This document shows, piece after piece, positions 61,690-64,000 of a stretch of DNA of 64,000 bases. Under the pieces are notes generated by a model. The model made no database searches. It saw nothing but the letters and a program-made list of their open reading frames with translations, and was not told where the DNA came from. Made by a program: the position numbers and the translations under genes. The stretch's first letter is position 1. The number at the start of each line of letters is the position of its first letter. Source of the stretch: Anaerovorax odorimutans (GTDB taxonomy: Bacteria > Bacillota > Clostridia > Peptostreptococcales > JAAYPU01); NCBI GenBank assembly GCA_016841185.1, contig JAENZQ010000011.1:47022-111021 (forward strand), given 5' to 3'.

Positions 61690-62102
61690 ATCTAAATACT
61701 CTCTTTTTTAAATACTGCAATATATCGCCAAAAGATCAACCTTTTTACCTTTACGTTGCCTCCAAGATACCTAAAATACAGATGAAACGTGCAATACTAA
61801 CTATACAGTCATACTTCATTTTCTCATCGATACTATCAAAATCCTGTAACTGATATTCAATATTCTCGGCAGAATTCCTTTTTTGTGCTTCTTTTATCAT
61901 TTGAGGAGCAATGTCTATTCCAACAACTCGTTGAGCTTTTACAGTAATTTTTTTGTAAATTCTCCAGTCCCACAACCAATATCTAAAGCATTCTCTATTC
62001 CAAGATCTCTTTTAATAACAATTTTGCGTATCTCTGGTTATGGTCCCACTTGTCTTCTAATAAAGCAATTTTATTAAAACTTTGAATAATTTCGTCTTTC
62101 AT
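61690..62102 (-). pseudogene. Decayed SAM-dependent methyltransferase
   Basis: ATG 62102 has GGAGG upstream and begins K-D-E-I-I-Q-S-F-N-K-I-A. The frame breaks after ~33 codons, resumes in another frame with the SAM-binding motif A-L-D-I-G-C-G-T-G-E-F, and shifts again before R-V-V-G-I-D-I-A-P-Q-M-I-K-E-A. After D-C-I-V-S-I-A the conserved continuation is deleted. At least two frameshifts and a deletion make it non-functional. Confidence 0.8.
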
Positions 62103-62162
62103 TAAAACCTCCAATCTGCCCTAAAAAGATATACTTGGTGGAAACTTATAATGCTCATTACA

Positions 62163-62576
62163 TTACTTCTTATTCGGTTTTCTCTTTATGAGCAATAACC
62201 GTTTCATATCTTCAAATTGCGAAGTGTCTGTTAATTCAAACATAAGCCATTTTCCGTCGTGATAAGTGGTTGTGTTATCATAAACCTTCTGGACGGCATC
62301 CGAATAGCTACTTTTGTCTGATTTAAATTTATCTCTTTCGTGTTTACCCAATATTACCATAAAGCCAAAACAGTTTTCTTTCGCATATAAGGCGCACAGC
62401 GTTTTGCCTCCTCTGCGGTATTTGTATTCGTATTTCCACGCTTTGCCGCCGCTATTCCATAATCGTTCCATCTCATAGAGATCATCAATCATATTACAAA
62501 GCTCTTGCCACACATAAAACTTATCTGCACCCATCAATTCAGACAGTTCTTCATTTGACGGTACTTTATCTAACAT
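62163..62576 (-). CDS. DUF3788 family protein
   Basis: 137 residues; ATG 62576 with AGGAGG 7 nt upstream. It fits DUF3788: an N-terminal P-S-N-E-E-L-S-E-L-M-G, a W-K-Y-E-Y-K-Y-R-R-G-G-K-T-L-C-A-L-Y strand pair, and a C-terminal W-L-M-F-E-L-T-D. Soluble, no known catalytic residues; function unknown. It stands between a decayed methyltransferase and an alpha/beta hydrolase and appears monocistronic. Confidence 0.8.
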   Translation of the reverse strand: MLDKVPSNEELSELMGADKFYVWQELCNMIDDLYEMERLWNSGGKAWKYEYKYRRGGKTLCALYAKENCFGFMVILGKHERDKFKSDKSSYSDAVQKVYDNTTTYHDGKWLMFELTDTSQFEDMKRLLLIKRKPNKK

Positions 62577-62707
62577 TCAGTTCCCTCCTGACATAAGGTT
62601 ATATAAATATTATGCACTAATGTCCCATGTTGCCGGTATTCCTTGGTTATCCTGGATTCGATCGATGGCTGACAGAGTATCGTGCCTCAAAACAAACTCA
62701 CAAATCC

Positions 62708-63577
62708 TTATAACAAGTCTTGCATTGATAAAAATTCTCTGATCTTATTCCAATACTCATCTACATCATCAATCGAGTTATGATCCTCACCAGAGATTTC
62801 TTGATAGAATACCTTTCCACCCCAAGCTTCCTTCAGTTTTCTTGAATGCCATGTTGGTATAATCTTATCTTCAGTTCCAGCAATTATTAAAAGCGGTATC
62901 TTAATTGAGTCAGCACGACCGATAGAATCGTACTTGTGAGATAAAATTAAGTCAACAGGTAGTATTGGACATCTTTTTTGAACAACACTAACCAAAGAAT
63001 CATACGGTGTACTCAAAATCACCGCTGATGCATCTCTATTTGCTGCTAAGTATGTAGCAACGCCAGTGCCAATACTTCTCCCCATCACTACAATATTATT
63101 TTTATTTACGTCTTCCCTACTGGCAAAGTAATCATATATTTCTGTGGAATCACTATATAATGTTGTTTCTACAGCAGTCCCCTCACTCATTCCATAACCT
63201 CTATAGTTAATTAATGCTACAGACCATTGGCTTAACCTCGACATTTTAGGAATTACACGAGACAATTCTTCAGCATTTCCACCAAAATAAATCAATAAAT
63301 TTGATTTCTCACTATTCGAATTCTTTACAAACCACCCCCTTATAATAGTGCCATCTTTCATTTTAAGTTCTATATCTTCAACATTATATTTCTGCATTGA
63401 TAAAGCAGTTATTTCATCAGATAACTTTTGAGGCCACAAAATTAGTTTCTCAAGATAAAAAAATATAAATAAACAAGCCAATATATAAATAATTGCACTT
63501 AAAATTAGTAGTTTCTTTATTACCCTAAATATTGAATTCCCTTTTAAACTAATTATTCTAATGCCAAACTTACTCAT
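62708..63577 (-). CDS. Membrane-anchored alpha/beta hydrolase
   Basis: 289 residues from ATG 63577 with AAAGGGG 8 nt upstream; the in-frame extension to 63619 would translate a REP. One N-terminal membrane segment (~22-41), then an alpha/beta hydrolase domain: N-Y-R-G-Y-G-M-S-E-G, nucleophile S168 in G-R-S-I-G-T-G, D237 in G-T-E-D-K-I-I-P and H266 in E-D-H-N-S-I. It resembles the YfhR/ABHD13-like serine esterase family in layout. The substrate is unknown. A REP lies 30 nt upstream of the start. Confidence 0.87.
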   Translation of the reverse strand: MSKFGIRIISLKGNSIFRVIKKLLILSAIIYILACLFIFFYLEKLILWPQKLSDEITALSMQKYNVEDIELKMKDGTIIRGWFVKNSNSEKSNLLIYFGGNAEELSRVIPKMSRLSQWSVALINYRGYGMSEGTAVETTLYSDSTEIYDYFASREDVNKNNIVVMGRSIGTGVATYLAANRDASAVILSTPYDSLVSVVQKRCPILPVDLILSHKYDSIGRADSIKIPLLIIAGTEDKIIPTWHSRKLKEAWGGKVFYQEISGEDHNSIDDVDEYWNKIREFLSMQDLL

Positions 63578-63606
63578 AGACGTTTCCCCTTTCTCCTGTA
63601 GACAAG

Positions 63607-63631
63607 GGGACAGGTTCATTGTCCCTGTCCC
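63607..63631. repeat. REP palindrome
   Basis: GGGACAGGTTCATTGTCCCT, then GTCCC. It bounds one side of the RAYT fragment at 63655 and lies 30 nt upstream of the hydrolase start. Confidence 0.75.
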
Positions 63632-63654
63632 TATATAACTTAATTCATTATTCT

Positions 63655-63860
63655 CTATGCCCTATTAATAACGCTCTTCGATATCCTGGCTAACTGCCTT
63701 ATGGAAACGCCATCAATGGATTTAACTGCTCTAATTATTTCATCCCTTTTACATTTTTCCTGATGCTGCAGATCACTAATATTATTCACCCTTGCGGCAA
63801 CGGAATACCCCTCTTCCCTTTTTGTCTGTTTTGGAACTCTTTTTTGAATATTCTAAGCAT
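63655..63860 (-). pseudogene. RAYT C-terminal fragment
   Basis: The minus strand encodes R-V-N-N-I-S-D-L-Q-H-Q-E-K-C-K-R-D-E-I-I then V-S-I-R-Q-L-A-R-I-S-K-S-V-I-N-R-A and a stop. It is the same truncated remnant as 51195-51400, better preserved. The catalytic domain is absent; beyond about residue -45 the frame is lost. Confidence 0.8.
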
Positions 63861-63897
63861 TTATCATCATTTACGCATTCATAAACTTCTCAAACAC

Positions 63898-63923
63898 TGA
63901 TGTGCCAAAATTGCTCCGTCCCC
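63898..63923. repeat. RAYT-associated terminal sequence, second type
   Basis: Identical over 26 bases to 51411-51436. With the REP at 63607 it delimits a ~317-bp truncated element. Confidence 0.7.
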
Positions 63924-63952
63924 ATCTGTCTGTCCCTTTCTGTCTCTTACTG

Positions 63953-64000
63953 TTAAATGATTACTTCACCTAAGATTTTATCATGCGGAACAATCAAGCA
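63953..64000 (-). CDS. Possible C-terminus of a gene extending beyond the window
   Basis: Fifteen codons in frame from the window edge (V-P-H-D-K-I-L-G-E-V-I-I at the end), then TAA at 63953-63955. Too short to assign; it may be chance. Confidence 0.25.
   Translation of the reverse strand, partial: CLIVPHDKILGEVII

Overview
The window looks like a low-GC Gram-positive anaerobe, probably class Clostridia. Ribosome binding sites are strong (AGGAGG type), three secreted proteins carry S-layer homology (SLH) domains, and there are ECF sigma factors, a sigma54 activator, a [4Fe-4S] flavo-ferredoxin and a cysteine desulfidase. Nearly every gene is on the minus strand; the exceptions are a cold-shock gene (30.9 kb), an orphan gene (49.1 kb) and an ECF sigma/anti-sigma pair (60 kb). 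I see no rRNA, tRNA or CRISPR array.

1-41 kb is a cell-surface region. It encodes eight large exported or wall-associated proteins: an RCC1-propeller protein cut by the window edge, a ~1932-aa cadherin/FN3/SLH protein, a 1437-aa GLUG/YDG-repeat/SLH protein, a 526-aa SLH paralogue, a 908-aa RCC1 protein, a 1075-aa GLUG/copper-amine-oxidase-N protein, a 2247-aa giant and its 438-aa partner with N-terminal SLH domains. A LysM-GH3 wall hydrolase ends the region. Three LuxR-type regulators lie among them, two MalT-like STAND ATPases and one polytopic membrane protein. A cassette recurs: MalT-like regulator, tiny DUF2442 protein, giant secreted repeat protein. It occurs at 1-4 kb and at 20.5-29.9 kb, and the second locus holds two DUF2442 copies, one frameshifted.

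A REP-associated tyrosine transposase (RAYT) at 29.9 kb has matching palindromes scattered through the window. One lies just upstream of each MalT-like regulator, one inside the 3' end of the GH3 gene, and others beside three degraded RAYT fragments.

41.5-49.6 kb is an accessory/resistance region: a DrrAB-like ABC exporter, a PadR-DUF1048-DUF1048-KTR operon, an AraC/GyrI-like regulator, a rifampin ADP-ribosyltransferase (Arr), and a serine hydrolase-LytTR-DUF3021 operon preceded by a tandem 9-bp repeat with LytTR-site geometry.

49.7-51.1 kb holds an ECF sigma factor with a DUF3795 zinc-ribbon protein. 51.4-59.1 kb is the most coherent metabolic system: a sigma54-dependent activator, a terminator, a GG-N10-GC promoter, then an amidohydrolase, an L-2-amino-thiazoline-4-carboxylate hydrolase family protein, a small membrane protein, a sodium:solute symporter, an unknown protein and an L-cysteine desulfidase. 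I infer import and opening of a cyclic cysteine derivative, with the cysteine then broken down to pyruvate, ammonia and sulfide. 59-64 kb carries the ECF/anti-sigma pair, a decayed methyltransferase, a DUF3788 protein and a membrane-anchored alpha/beta hydrolase.
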